From a virus, in IMG/VR virus record IMGVR_UViG_3300042478_002320, positions 1-64,000 of that record: a stretch of 64,000 bases of DNA; one strand, 5' to 3'. Below are positions 27,007 to 35,230 of the stretch, piece after piece. The translations under genes and the position numbers were made by a program. How positions within the stretch are numbered: the first letter of the stretch is position 1; every line of letters begins with the position of its first letter. Under the pieces are notes generated by a model. That model had not been told where the DNA came from and made no database searches. It was given only the letters and a program-made list of their open reading frames with translations.

Positions 27007-27897
27007 CTAAACATTCCTTAGCATCTCCACCATCTTTGGATGCGGATAAATATCTGATTTATCTTTTCTCACATTAGTATGAGTTAGCATACCTCTAATT
27101 TTACCTTCCACAGCATCATTAAAGAAATCAAAAGCTATAGCGGGATCAAACTTTTTTAAAGTTTCTTTAATACCTTTAGTAATATCTATATTATCTCTTT
27201 CTTGAATATATTTTATTAATCTTCTACAAGATTCTATCTGTGCATCTGAATAACTGTGGTAGTATCTTGTTCCTCTAAAATTATATCCTAAATCTGTTAC
27301 ATACTTAGGATCTACTTTACCACCATATACTGTAAAGAAGTCATTTCCTTTTTTTGTAAGAAATCCATAATTACATATTTCAATACCTACAGAATGACTT
27401 TGCATAAATCTGTTTACATTTCCTAAATGAAATGCCCAATTACCTTCAGGATATGCTTGAACTATCTCTCCATTATATTTAGTATCTCCTGTCAGAGATA
27501 CTCCTCCTATGACAAATTCTGTGGCTATTCTACCTCTATCATCCCTACTCCATATATCTATAGTGTTGTATGGATTATGGGAACCCGCTGTATGATGTAG
27601 GAAAAGATATTTCTTTTCAGTTATTTGATTTACGTATTGTTTTTTAGGAATCCAAAACTTTATGATATTTAAATCATCATTTCTATTTTCTCTTAAATCT
27701 GTGCTATAGTCATCATCCAACAATTTATTAAATAAATCAGGAGTTACTACTCCATCAGGATGCATACCTACTTTAATTTGATAGTTTTTTACAGCAGCTT
27801 CTGTCATTCTACCATAGATCCCATCTACAGGGGTTAGGTCTAATGCAATTTGTATTTTTCTTACCTCATCTCCTTTTGATCCAAAACGATAGTACAT
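27007..27897 (-). CDS. Endolysin: peptidoglycan-binding domain plus N-acetylmuramoyl-L-alanine amidase
   Basis: 296 residues. Residues 1-65 are a PG_binding_1 repeat domain (FGSKGDEVRKIQIALDLTPVDG, MTEAAVKNYQ). Residues about 90-240 are a type-2 amidase domain, with zinc ligands expected in YLFLHHTAG and a later His, and the substrate-side motif NWAFHLGN, then SVGIEICNYG. Such enzymes cut the bond between MurNAc and L-Ala and release progeny at lysis. No signal peptide is seen, so a holin is required; it is not evident next to it. A TATTTATA box lies 16 nt upstream of the ATG, consistent with late expression. Confidence 0.88.
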   Translation of the reverse strand: MYYRFGSKGDEVRKIQIALDLTPVDGIYGRMTEAAVKNYQIKVGMHPDGVVTPDLFNKLLDDDYSTDLRENRNDDLNIIKFWIPKKQYVNQITEKKYLFLHHTAGSHNPYNTIDIWSRDDRGRIATEFVIGGVSLTGDTKYNGEIVQAYPEGNWAFHLGNVNRFMQSHSVGIEICNYGFLTKKGNDFFTVYGGKVDPKYVTDLGYNFRGTRYYHSYSDAQIESCRRLIKYIQERDNIDITKGIKETLKKFDPAIAFDFFNDAVEGKIRGMLTHTNVRKDKSDIYPHPKMVEMLRNV

Positions 27898-27913
27898 AGT
27901 TATTGTTTTTTAT

Positions 27914-27921
27914 TATAAATA
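27914..27921 (-). promoter_or_regulatory. Candidate late promoter box TATTTATA
   Basis: Minus-strand ATATTTATAATAAAA lies 16 nt before the endolysin ATG. Confidence 0.5.
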
Positions 27922-28731
27922 TTAGAACTTACCTAAAAATTCATTACTTAGATTATTTACAGCTCCCAAAACTTTTTGATCTGCATCACTTGAAGGATTT
28001 CTTAAATCTATATTTCTAAAATCAACTCCATAAATATTGGGTATGCTATTAGCCATATCAAATAAATCAGGAGTCAGTATGGATGAGTAGGTATCGGAAT
28101 ATGCATCTATCATAAAGTTTAGCATAGACGAATCTCCTTGATATACTATTGCACTCATTAAACTTATTTGTGATTTTATGACACTGTTTAGAGAGTTCAT
28201 AAAAGATGCAGCATTTATTCCTGAGTCCAAACTTTTGAATAAAAATCCTGACCATGGGGTTACTAAATAAGGTGGAGTTTTACTTATTCGTATTCCTATT
28301 ACGGTTGTTTTTTGTAGATACATGGATAGTGAAACGGCATCTACCCAAACTCTTGCTCCGTATCCAAAATTTGGGAAGAAGAATATATTCGTCCATATAC
28401 CGGGAAAGACAGTCACAATCGTAGCCAAAGGACTATCAATCACTCTCCCTGTCCAAAACAAAGTATGATCAATCGCCAATTGACTTGACAACAAATTACT
28501 CTCCGCATTAAAATTAAATCTATTCTGTGATGAGAATACAACAGATACAGCTTCGAAGATTTTTGGAATATCAGGTCTACCAATCAATCTACCTCCCGAA
28601 GATATATCAAAATGTAACTTGTATAAATTCTCAGCATATCTACCATGCCTACCTACTTTAACTAAATCAGCAAAATTATAAGTAGTTGGAGTATACTCAG
28701 CAATTAATTGTGCTTTGAATAAATTCCACAT
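27922..28731 (-). CDS. Hypothetical hydrophobic beta/alpha protein, possible head cargo
   Basis: 269 residues. Starts MWNLFKAQLIAEYTPTTYNF; the I-A-E at residues 10-12 resembles T4 internal-protein targeting ends. The rest has many aromatic and aliphatic residues (FPGIWTNIFFFPNFGYGARV) but no clear membrane helix. It lies 3 nt from the next upstream gene. No known family recognised; likely a virion component by position between late genes. Confidence 0.5.
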   Translation of the reverse strand: MWNLFKAQLIAEYTPTTYNFADLVKVGRHGRYAENLYKLHFDISSGGRLIGRPDIPKIFEAVSVVFSSQNRFNFNAESNLLSSQLAIDHTLFWTGRVIDSPLATIVTVFPGIWTNIFFFPNFGYGARVWVDAVSLSMYLQKTTVIGIRISKTPPYLVTPWSGFLFKSLDSGINAASFMNSLNSVIKSQISLMSAIVYQGDSSMLNFMIDAYSDTYSSILTPDLFDMANSIPNIYGVDFRNIDLRNPSSDADQKVLGAVNNLSNEFLGKF

Positions 28732-28733
28732 TA

Positions 28734-29303
28734 TTAAATTTTACGAGTAACAAATTCTAACAGTTTATTTACAATTTTAATTCTATCAGATTTATCAGCT
28801 TCAAATATAACCTTTTCAAAAGCTTCTTTCATTTTAGCTTTCTTAGCTTTACTTATTTCAATAGCAGCTAATTGTTTAAGTGCTTTATCTTTAGTATCAT
28901 GTGTACCCAAAACTTCATCACCTGATGAACTTAGCACTACCCAATTATTACCTTTCTTTTGTATTTTTTCAGAGATAGTCATAATTTTATTAGTAGTCGT
29001 AAAATTAGGTTTTTTTATAATTGTCTTTGCCGTAACTCCTTTTATCTTAGTACGTGTATCTGCCATAAATGGAACATGAATATTAGATTTTTTATCTCTT
29101 ACAACTATCTCAAAGTATTTCTTTAGAAAATCTAAGAATACATTCTTTTTTTCTCCTAATTTATCAAAAAAGGTAATAATTTCATCTTCATCTATACCTC
29201 TTTCTTTAGCTTGATCAAAGAAATGTTTTTCCATAGAAACATTAATAGGATCTAAATCTTCAGATGCTTTGTTCTTAATATTATTTTTATTTAATTCAGC
29301 CAT
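28734..29303 (-). CDS. Phage protein with KGNNWVVLSSSGD repeat motif
   Basis: 189 residues. Residues 120-155 contain KKGNNWVVLSSSGDEVLG-THDTKDKALKQLAAIE, a small motif common in phage and marine proteins in which a damaged or disordered region precedes. The N-terminal portion mentions DQAKERGIDEDEIITFFDKLG, helical. The C-terminus is helical and charged. A TATTTATA box lies 11 nt upstream of the ATG. Function unknown. Confidence 0.5.
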   Translation of the reverse strand: MAELNKNNIKNKASEDLDPINVSMEKHFFDQAKERGIDEDEIITFFDKLGEKKNVFLDFLKKYFEIVVRDKKSNIHVPFMADTRTKIKGVTAKTIIKKPNFTTTNKIMTISEKIQKKGNNWVVLSSSGDEVLGTHDTKDKALKQLAAIEISKAKKAKMKEAFEKVIFEADKSDRIKIVNKLLEFVTRKI

Positions 29304-29314
29304 GGTATTTTATA

Positions 29315-29322
29315 TATAAATA
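29315..29322 (-). promoter_or_regulatory. Candidate late promoter box TATTTATA
   Basis: Minus-strand CTATTTATATATAAAAT ends 11 nt before the ATG at 29303. Confidence 0.5.
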
Positions 29323-29340
29323 GTTTTAAATATTATTATT

Positions 29341-29997
29341 TTAAGAATGATAGGAGAAGTAGTTAGCATCTCCAAATCTTTTTGAATCTTCGTGAGTAGT
29401 CCTTGATGGATTATCTAAATCATTATATACTCTTAACCAATTTGCAGGTTCCAATTCAGATGGACTCAAGCTACTATCAATCCACTTTATCTTATTGTTA
29501 GGAGCACAACATAAAACTCCTGTAACTTCATCAAAGAAGTAATTCTTAGTCTTATGCTCATTCCATACTTCAGATTGTGAGTAGTTTATATTCTGATTAA
29601 AATTTTGAGGATCACAAGTCCATAGATAAGTTCCTGATAGTAATTTTCCACTTCTATTAGTCATTTCTACTTTTATGTTTTTAATAACATTGAAAGTAAT
29701 TAATTGCCAATCATTACCAATACAATCCCACCAAGCTACATCAGATTGTTTTATCTCTTCAAAATCGCTATATTTGAAATCTAAGGAAGGTTTATTAAAA
29801 ATGGCACATTGGTCTATCTTATCGTAAACAGCTCCCACAGAGGGGATATATGCTATGTACAGAGGGCTTCTATGAGATATAAATCTAATTCCTATTAATA
29901 CTCCAAAAATCAAATCATCTTTAGAATTATATACAGGATCTCCTGATAAATGTGATTTCCTAATATATACTTCCGTATATGGTGTATTTACTATCAT
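29341..29997 (-). CDS. Hypothetical protein, probable secreted or virion beta protein
   Basis: 218 residues, no catalytic motif recognised. Rich in W, Y and D/N (VAWWDCIGNDWQLITFN, GTYLWTCDPQNFNQN). It lies directly downstream of the GH16-like glycanase gene, so it could be a carbohydrate-binding or cell-surface-acting companion. This is context only. Confidence 0.5.
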   Translation of the reverse strand: MIVNTPYTEVYIRKSHLSGDPVYNSKDDLIFGVLIGIRFISHRSPLYIAYIPSVGAVYDKIDQCAIFNKPSLDFKYSDFEEIKQSDVAWWDCIGNDWQLITFNVIKNIKVEMTNRSGKLLSGTYLWTCDPQNFNQNINYSQSEVWNEHKTKNYFFDEVTGVLCCAPNNKIKWIDSSLSPSELEPANWLRVYNDLDNPSRTTHEDSKRFGDANYFSYHS

Positions 29998-30006
29998 TTA
30001 TTCTGT

Positions 30007-30723
30007 TTAGTTTAATTCAGTGTATCTAAAATTTCGAATAGTCATAGTACCTTCGTATATCTTATGGAGGATATGTTTATTGTATAAACTATTATTAATT
30101 ATGACATTCATCTTATGATTTTCAAATTTAGATAGAGTTAATTCATCATCCATAACTCGTATTAATGTATCATTTATATAGAATTTTATGCTATCATATA
30201 GCCAAACTACTGAATATTTGTTGAAATCTGTTATTGGGTTATTAGTAATAACATTAGGTATTCTTAGGGCATTGTCTAACTTTACTCCATTATTTCTAAT
30301 ATGTACATTAGTTTCTAATCTGTGTCTCTGTCCTTTTATAATTCTATTCCATAATGAAGTATTATACTTACCGTTAGCATCTGAATATCCTTCGAATACG
30401 TCTATTTCGGGAGGCCAATCAGACCAAGACCACATCCAAAATGCAGGCCAACTATATGGTAAGTCAGGTAGTTTTACTTCTAAATCAAATTTACCATAAC
30501 CAAATTGATGGGTACAGGATATTAGTCCTATACCCATCTGAGATTCTTCATCTAACTCTTCAAAATACTTAGGAGAATACTTACTTAGTAATACTACTTC
30601 GTTATCATTGTTTTGAACTACGCAAGTTTTATCATACCAAACATAAAATTTTTCAGGATGAACAGCTCCCCACCTTTCTTCAGTAATCCATTCATATCCG
30701 CAAAATTTTATATTTTCCATCAA
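30007..30723 (-). CDS. Glycoside hydrolase family 16-like endo-glucanase/galactanase
   Basis: 238 residues. SWPAFWMWSWSDWPPEIDVFEG carries the GH16 catalytic motif E-x-D-x-x-E (E106, D108, E111), with E106 as expected nucleophile and E111 as acid/base. FGYGKFDLEVKLP before it and VVWLYDSIKFYINDTLIRV after it are the usual flanking strands. GH16 enzymes cut beta-1,3/1,4 glucans or galactans such as laminarin, agar or carrageenan. There is no signal peptide, so it may be virion-bound or released at lysis. Its place near the endolysin suggests attack on host capsule or surrounding algal-type polysaccharide. The gene overlaps its upstream neighbour by 4 nt. Confidence 0.78.
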   Translation of the reverse strand: MMENIKFCGYEWITEERWGAVHPEKFYVWYDKTCVVQNNDNEVVLLSKYSPKYFEELDEESQMGIGLISCTHQFGYGKFDLEVKLPDLPYSWPAFWMWSWSDWPPEIDVFEGYSDANGKYNTSLWNRIIKGQRHRLETNVHIRNNGVKLDNALRIPNVITNNPITDFNKYSVVWLYDSIKFYINDTLIRVMDDELTLSKFENHKMNVIINNSLYNKHILHKIYEGTMTIRNFRYTELN

Positions 30724-30977
30724 TCTACAAATTCTTTAGCAAAATATTGTTTTAACTCCTCTAAATCTTTTAATTTATTACGCCATTGAGCGTCTTGTGT
30801 CGAGTATGTACCATCAGAATTCTTAACTACATTATCACTTTTTCTCCATTTATCAAAATCTTTTTGAATTTTAGGTGTCCATTTTTTTATATCCTTAACC
30901 TCAGTCAGAATACCTGCTAATTGCTGCATTCGTCTAACCTCGTTTAAGGTTACTTGTAATTTTTGTATTTTTTTCAT
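30720..30977 (-). CDS. Small protein with N-terminal packaging-type peptide (QQLAGILTE)
   Basis: 85 residues. MKKIQKLQVTLNEVRRMQQL-AGILTE is a helix closing with L-T-E. The remainder (residues 27-85) is a charged helical domain with three W residues. The opening is very similar to that of 20836-21516 although the rest is not, which is what a transferable targeting peptide would look like. A TATTTATA box lies 15 nt upstream. Confidence 0.6.
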   Translation of the reverse strand: MKKIQKLQVTLNEVRRMQQLAGILTEVKDIKKWTPKIQKDFDKWRKSDNVVKNSDGTYSTQDAQWRNKLKDLEELKQYFAKEFVD

Positions 30978-30992
30978 AATATTTTTGTTTTA

Positions 30993-31000
30993 TATAAATA
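30993..31000 (-). promoter_or_regulatory. Candidate late promoter box TATTTATA
   Basis: Minus-strand CTATTTATATAAAAC ends 15 nt before the ATG at 30977. Confidence 0.5.
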
Positions 31001-31005
31001 GTTTA

Positions 31006-31482
31006 TTAATTATAAATAATGTTATCAAATTCAGAATTTGTTGGTTTTTCATAGCTATCTATAAAGCTATCTACAACATGTAGTGGAATACTTTTACCTG
31101 TTTCCACTTCTCTCTTTTTCAATCTACGTAATAATTCAGGTTTTGGAACATTGAATACTACGGCATTCTTTGTATATACATTAGGTATTTTACTTAATAT
31201 CATAGATCTTGAACGTCTATTCATATTAGTCATATCAACTACTATATCTTTATAGGATTGTATTGATTTAGCTATATGATTATTAAGTGCTACATTTACT
31301 TTTTTTTGTAACTCTGAGTTTGCAAATGATTCTGAATAGGATAGATTATACTCTTTACGCATATCGTCTAATATGTTATCTCTTGAGATTACTATTTCAT
31401 CTCCCACATTTTTTGAAACCCATGTACTCTTACCCGATGCAGGTGGGCCAACAAGGAATGTTATGGTTGGTCTTAAATTCAT
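31006..31482 (-). CDS. P-loop polynucleotide kinase-like protein
   Basis: 158 residues. A Walker A motif GPPASGKST is at residues 12-20. ISRDNILDDMRKEYNLSY and the later DIVVDMTNMNRRSRSMIL match the kinase domain of T4 Pnk and related AAA_33 proteins, where the D-x-T-N/H-x-x-x-x-x-R segment binds the acceptor. The phosphatase half of T4 Pnk is absent. It could 5'-phosphorylate RNA or DNA ends, for instance after host anticodon-nuclease damage, which is of interest near the tRNA-like genes. Confidence 0.78.
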   Translation of the reverse strand: MNLRPTITFLVGPPASGKSTWVSKNVGDEIVISRDNILDDMRKEYNLSYSESFANSELQKKVNVALNNHIAKSIQSYKDIVVDMTNMNRRSRSMILSKIPNVYTKNAVVFNVPKPELLRRLKKREVETGKSIPLHVVDSFIDSYEKPTNSEFDNIIYN

Positions 31483-31488
31483 AATTAA

Positions 31489-32127
31489 TTAACTGTAATA
31501 ATTTTTAAATACATCCGTTGTCAAACCATAGTCTATAATAGCTAATTGTTCTTTACCATTTACTTTGATTAATCCGTATGAGTTTATGCGTCTCATATCA
31601 CTTGATGGTATATCAAAGTTTGCTATATAATCATAAACTCCACTTGTAAATTCGTTGTTCATAACTTCTTCTACTAAGTCTTGGTCAACTTTAAATTGAG
31701 GGCCTTTATTTCGATATGTTGAATCAGCTGATGTTAATACTTCTCCAAAGTCATCGAAGTCAATTCCTGTAATACGTTTAAAATCAGATTTTTTAACTTT
31801 TTTAGCTAAAGCCATTTCTAACCAAAGGAAATTCTCATGATAATCATATACAGGAGCTACAATATCAGTTAACATATAATCATCGCTATAATCAATTTCT
31901 ACTTCATTTTGAGCTAATCCTTTCTTATTTTTTGCAAGTTTTAATACTTTTTCATTGTCTATGAAATATACAATCCTCGATGAGCCTTGTGCTATTTTTT
32001 TAAGATGTTCATCGCAGTACTTTTTCCTACTTGCAAATGATTGTAATGTTTTAAAAAATTTCATATCAAAAGATTGTGGATAATCCTCAGATACTACACT
32101 TTCATAAATATTGGTTAATTTAATCAT
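31489..32127 (-). CDS. Protein-kinase-fold phage protein with packaging-type N-terminus
   Basis: 212 residues. After MIKLTNIYESVVSEDYPQS (helix ending V-S-E) comes IAQGSSRIVYFIDNEKVLKL-AKN, a glycine-rich loop plus lysine pattern. Near the C-terminus is QLAIIDYGLTTDVF, which resembles the D-F/Y-G region of kinase folds. Similar short kinase-like proteins occur in many T4-like phages. Activity is uncertain because the catalytic HxD loop is not obvious. If it is head-packaged it could modify host proteins early. Confidence 0.5.
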   Translation of the reverse strand: MIKLTNIYESVVSEDYPQSFDMKFFKTLQSFASRKKYCDEHLKKIAQGSSRIVYFIDNEKVLKLAKNKKGLAQNEVEIDYSDDYMLTDIVAPVYDYHENFLWLEMALAKKVKKSDFKRITGIDFDDFGEVLTSADSTYRNKGPQFKVDQDLVEEVMNNEFTSGVYDYIANFDIPSSDMRRINSYGLIKVNGKEQLAIIDYGLTTDVFKNYYS

Positions 32128-32130
32128 ATG

Positions 32131-32496
32131 CTATACATTCAATCTATCTGATTCCTTTGATATTATAGAATTGCTTATAATGGAGTATAATTCTTTAAAT
32201 ACTTTAACTTTGTTATTATTAGGAATTTCATTTAGATACTCAGGATATTTATTAGATACTAATACTCTTCTTATCCATTTTTTTAATGGTTTTTCGTATT
32301 CTCCTGTATAAGCATCATTGTCTAATACTATTTCAGAATAAGCTTCATCTGATAGGCTATCTAAGTTTGTTTGTTTTTCTCTGAAGTCATCTCCTACTAA
32401 ATATAGTTCTAAATATTTAGTTACGTCAAACCAATCTTTTCTTATATCTATTTTTTCTAAAATAAGTTTCTTAGCTAATGTATTTAACTTAATCAT
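32131..32496 (-). CDS. Small hypothetical protein with LILE-type N-terminus
   Basis: 121 residues. The start MIKLNTLAKKLILEKIDI is a basic amphipathic helix ending L-I-L-E, as in other putative head-targeted proteins in this cluster. The rest is helical and unrecognised. It sits 3 nt from the kinase-like gene and overlaps its upstream neighbour by 8 nt. Confidence 0.5.
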   Translation of the reverse strand: MIKLNTLAKKLILEKIDIRKDWFDVTKYLELYLVGDDFREKQTNLDSLSDEAYSEIVLDNDAYTGEYEKPLKKWIRRVLVSNKYPEYLNEIPNNNKVKVFKELYSIISNSIISKESDRLNV

Positions 32497-32749
32497 GTTC
32501 TACTCCTTTAAAATAATCATTTACTGTTGTAATATAATCAGCTGCCAAAGTTATTTTGGATTGAACCCAAGATGGTAGTTCGTCAGTGCTTTGTAGTTTT
32601 TTATAGATCTCATATGAGTTTTGTACTACACTCTTGATTTGAGATTTTGCCATTTCGGATTCGTAGTCATCTTCCAAAAAATTTGAAACATCTTCGGTAT
32701 CTGTATAGAAGTTTTTTAAGTTTGAAAGTATATACTCTTCTAATTTCAT
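32489..32749 (-). CDS. Small acidic hypothetical protein
   Basis: 86 residues, helical and acidic (MKLEEYILSNLKNFYTDTED). It overlaps the upstream gene by 4 nt (ATGA) and the downstream gene by 8 nt, so translation is coupled. No family recognised. Confidence 0.5.
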   Translation of the reverse strand: MKLEEYILSNLKNFYTDTEDVSNFLEDDYESEMAKSQIKSVVQNSYEIYKKLQSTDELPSWVQSKITLAADYITTVNDYFKGVEHD

Positions 32750-33303
32750 ATTGTTTGTTTTTTTAATAGTTTTCTATTCTTTAAAAGTTTTAATAAATTC
32801 AATAATATAGAAATTATAGTAACAGCAGTAACTACATATTGAGCTATACCTCCTGTAAATTGCTCATCAGCTGCATTTGATGCTAAATCTTGTAAATATT
32901 GTTTTATTACATATTTTACAATTGTCATAACTTTAGTATTTCTAATACCTAATAGAAATACTACTTTATATATAACTTTATCAAGAATGTTATTAGCTTC
33001 TAAAAGCTCTATCTCATTTATATCAATATCAATGTCTTTTAATAAGTCACTTGATATTTTCTCTATCTTGCTAAAATCAATCTTGTTACTTGATAGTTCT
33101 TCATCTAACGATATTACTTTACCGAATTTACTATTTAACTTGGAAACAATATTAGGTTCATTTTGTAACAAATCATATGCAAGACCTATAAATTTCTTAT
33201 CATTTAATAGATTGTCCGTTAATTTTTCCAAACCACTCTGAACATCTGAATCTATCTTAATATTTTCAGATAATATTATTTTTGCAATATTAGATAGTTT
33301 CAT
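32746..33303 (-). CDS. Hypothetical protein with packaging-type N-terminus and C-terminal membrane helix
   Basis: 185 residues. The start MKLSNIAKIILSENIKID has the I-x-x-E pattern. The middle is helical and acidic. Residues about 155-180 (IAQYVVTAVTIISILLNLLK) form one hydrophobic helix followed by a basic tail (LLKNRKLLKKQ). A TATAAATACT sequence (T4-late-like orientation) lies directly upstream of the ATG. A membrane-active late protein is possible, for example a holin-like one, but this is speculative. Confidence 0.5.
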   Translation of the reverse strand: MKLSNIAKIILSENIKIDSDVQSGLEKLTDNLLNDKKFIGLAYDLLQNEPNIVSKLNSKFGKVISLDEELSSNKIDFSKIEKISSDLLKDIDIDINEIELLEANNILDKVIYKVVFLLGIRNTKVMTIVKYVIKQYLQDLASNAADEQFTGGIAQYVVTAVTIISILLNLLKLLKNRKLLKKQTI

Positions 33304-33314
33304 ATATTCAGTAT

Positions 33315-33800
33315 TTATAAAACTTTAAAAGATTTACCATTCAACATAGTATTTATGCTAATTTTAGAATTTGGATTAATTTCTTTAACTATTGAAAGCA
33401 GCAGCATTACACCACTTTTATCAGTACCTACAAATTCATAATCAGTATCTTTCCAATTATATGGATCCAAAGTATAATAATCATTTTTGAAACTATAGAC
33501 AAAAGCTCTAACCTCAGATATGTATATTGGTTTTGTTCTTAGAGATACTACTAAATCACCTTTAGGATCTAAATATAATGCTCCTACTTTATGAATTACT
33601 TTTTCATTTTCTAAAGTTTGTTTAGATCTATTTGGTCTTAATCTATTTGTTTTTATGTTGAAGTATAGATTTATTTCATCTCCCAAAAATTTATATAATT
33701 TCTTCTTAACTTCATCCTTGGTTACATTTTCTACAATACGATTGTATCCTAAGTTATTCTTAATATTTTGTAATACTGTTGTTATAATTTTGTTGTTCAT
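33315..33800 (-). CDS. Hypothetical protein with IVE-type N-terminus
   Basis: 161 residues. The start MNNKIITTVLQNIKNNLGYN-RIVEN may be a packaging-type helix. The remaining domain has alternating strands (VGALYLDPKGDLVVSLRTK, FVGTDKSGVMLLLSIV) and is not recognised. It is in the same run of small late-type genes. Confidence 0.5.
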   Translation of the reverse strand: MNNKIITTVLQNIKNNLGYNRIVENVTKDEVKKKLYKFLGDEINLYFNIKTNRLRPNRSKQTLENEKVIHKVGALYLDPKGDLVVSLRTKPIYISEVRAFVYSFKNDYYTLDPYNWKDTDYEFVGTDKSGVMLLLSIVKEINPNSKISINTMLNGKSFKVL

Positions 33801-33809
33801 ATATTTGTT

Positions 33810-34577
33810 TTAATTTTTTAATCTACCTCGTAAAGATCTACCAATACTTTTCAATCTACTTCTAAAAGATGATATTGCTTTAGCAACTCCTGATTTAGGT
33901 TTTGACGTTTGTGTAGGTTCTATTATTTTTTTAGCACTCGAAGATAATCTAAATTTAGATTCTTTTTCTTTCTTAATACTTTCTGATGTAAATGTTTTTT
34001 TCTTTTTAAGTTCTTTTATAGCTTTTTCTTTTCGTTCGTCTGAAATCTTTTTTAAGTCTATTCTTTGCTGTTCTTTCAATCTCTCTTCACGTTTCAATTC
34101 AAAAATAGTTTTAGAGTTTTCCGCAACTGACTTCGGAGTTATGAATAGAAGAGTTCTTACAAAGGTATCATCAGGGCCACCTCCATTATACTTAGGAATT
34201 GACAATGAGAAATTCTTATCTTTTAATACTTTTATGTCTCTCATCCTACTCAACATAAAAGTTCTCCAACCATGCTTCGAGAATCCTTTTCTTGATACAG
34301 ATGGTGGTTCAACATGTATTCTTATGAGTAAGTTACCTCTTTTGGATATACCTATGGCAACAGGCTTCCCTTTTACTCTTTTACCTGCTTTAACAGGTTC
34401 TCTAACATAAGGTCTATCTGTTGGATTCCTACCTGTTCTTGGAGGAATAGTGCTGTACTTTTTAGGCCCTGAGTATAGAAATTCTATAATATTCAGATTC
34501 TGAATTGCGTCTATTATCGGAATAGCTTGTTTTGTTTTAAGTAACAACGGATCTAAACCTTTTCTATTGATAGCCAT
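33810..34577 (-). CDS. WYL-like domain protein with basic C-terminal tail
   Basis: 255 residues. Residues 20-135 follow a WYL-type pattern: LNIIEFLYSG, VAIGISKRGNLLIRIHVEPP and HGWRTFMLSRMRDIKVL, i.e. F-Y, G-x-S-x-x-G-N-L-x-I-R and W-R-x-F-x-L-x-R. WYL domains usually bind nucleic-acid or nucleotide ligands and act as regulators; similar proteins are frequent in T4-like phages. Residues 165-255 are a long Lys/Arg/Ser-rich tail likely to bind DNA. It is the first gene of the minus cluster, with a TATTTATT-type box upstream. Confidence 0.5.
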   Translation of the reverse strand: MAINRKGLDPLLLKTKQAIPIIDAIQNLNIIEFLYSGPKKYSTIPPRTGRNPTDRPYVREPVKAGKRVKGKPVAIGISKRGNLLIRIHVEPPSVSRKGFSKHGWRTFMLSRMRDIKVLKDKNFSLSIPKYNGGGPDDTFVRTLLFITPKSVAENSKTIFELKREERLKEQQRIDLKKISDERKEKAIKELKKKKTFTSESIKKEKESKFRLSSSAKKIIEPTQTSKPKSGVAKAISSFRSRLKSIGRSLRGRLKN

Positions 34578-34701
34578 ATTATATAGTATGCATTTTATAA
34601 TAAATAGATATAATTTACTTAAATAAACTACATTTTATAGTAAGTAAGTAAATAATTTTAAAGGTTTTATAATAACTATCAAAAAAAATACAAGAATAAT
34701 T

Positions 34702-34731
34702 TGGATTTGTAAAAGTGTTGTATTAGTTTTG
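34702..34731 (+). promoter_or_regulatory. Bacteroidota-type promoter (TTG-N19-TAGTTTTG)
   Basis: TTG at 34702-34704, 19-nt spacer, TAGTTTTG at 34724-34731. It lies 18 nt before the small gene at 34749 and fits the Bacteroidota primary-sigma consensus TTG...TAnnTTTG. The surrounding 34578-34748 holds no gene. Confidence 0.6.
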
Positions 34732-34748
34732 TATAAAATTACAGTTAT

Positions 34749-34886
34749 ATGATACAGGATAGATTGGATAGTTATAATCAAGATCATTGTTGGCAGTATG
34801 ATATTAGATTAAATAACTTTGATGATGACTTAAAAACATGTGGATTAACTAAAGACTATATCCAAAAAAAAGAGGTTCTTAATTAA
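34749..34886 (+). CDS. Small hypothetical protein, 45 aa
   Basis: ATG at 34749 opens MIQDRLDSYNQDHCWQYDIR...KKEVLN, ending at TAA 34884-34886. It directly follows a strong promoter and is followed 12 nt later by the next gene, which supports translation. Acidic, no family recognised. Confidence 0.5.
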   Translation: MIQDRLDSYNQDHCWQYDIRLNNFDDDLKTCGLTKDYIQKKEVLN

Positions 34887-34898
34887 AATAAATAAACT

Positions 34899-35156
34899 AT
34901 GTTTGATTACAATGATTTAACACCAAAGCCTATATCAATTGATAGTCTAAATGATTCTTATATAGGTAAGAAAGTATTTTATAAAACCGATTGGAAAACT
35001 ATAGGTGTTCCTTATGAGAAAGGCATTATAACATCTTTTAACTCAAAGTATGTATTTGTTGATTTCACAGGTAATGGACATGGAGTGGCTTGTAGAGCTC
35101 AAGATCTATTGCTAACTCCAAAAGCTCAAGATTTTGATTTACCCCAAAAACATTAA
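34899..35156 (+). CDS. Small phage protein with SH3-like beta domain
   Basis: 85 residues. IGKKVFYKTDWKTIGVPYEK, GIITSFNSKYVFVDFTGNG and GVACRAQDLLL resemble small beta-barrel (KOW/SH3-like) phage proteins of unknown function. It is the second gene behind the 34702 promoter. Confidence 0.55.
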   Translation: MFDYNDLTPKPISIDSLNDSYIGKKVFYKTDWKTIGVPYEKGIITSFNSKYVFVDFTGNGHGVACRAQDLLLTPKAQDFDLPQKH

Positions 35157-35169
35157 CAAATTATTAACA
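35150..35169 (+). promoter_or_regulatory. Paired upstream box ACATTAACA / ATTAACA
   Basis: ACATTAACAAATTATTAACA lies 9 nt upstream of the -33 TTG of the 35179 promoter, in the same relation as the other copies of this box. Confidence 0.5.
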
Positions 35170-35178
35170 TTAGTATGT

Positions 35179-35208
35179 TTGTAATGTTTGTATTATTTAT
35201 TAATTTTG
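35179..35208 (+). promoter_or_regulatory. Bacteroidota-type promoter (TTG-N19-TAATTTTG)
   Basis: TTG 35179-35181, 19-nt spacer, TAATTTTG 35201-35208, 22 nt before the ATG at 35231. Confidence 0.6.
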
Positions 35209-35230
35209 TTTTATTAAATTTCAAAAAGTT

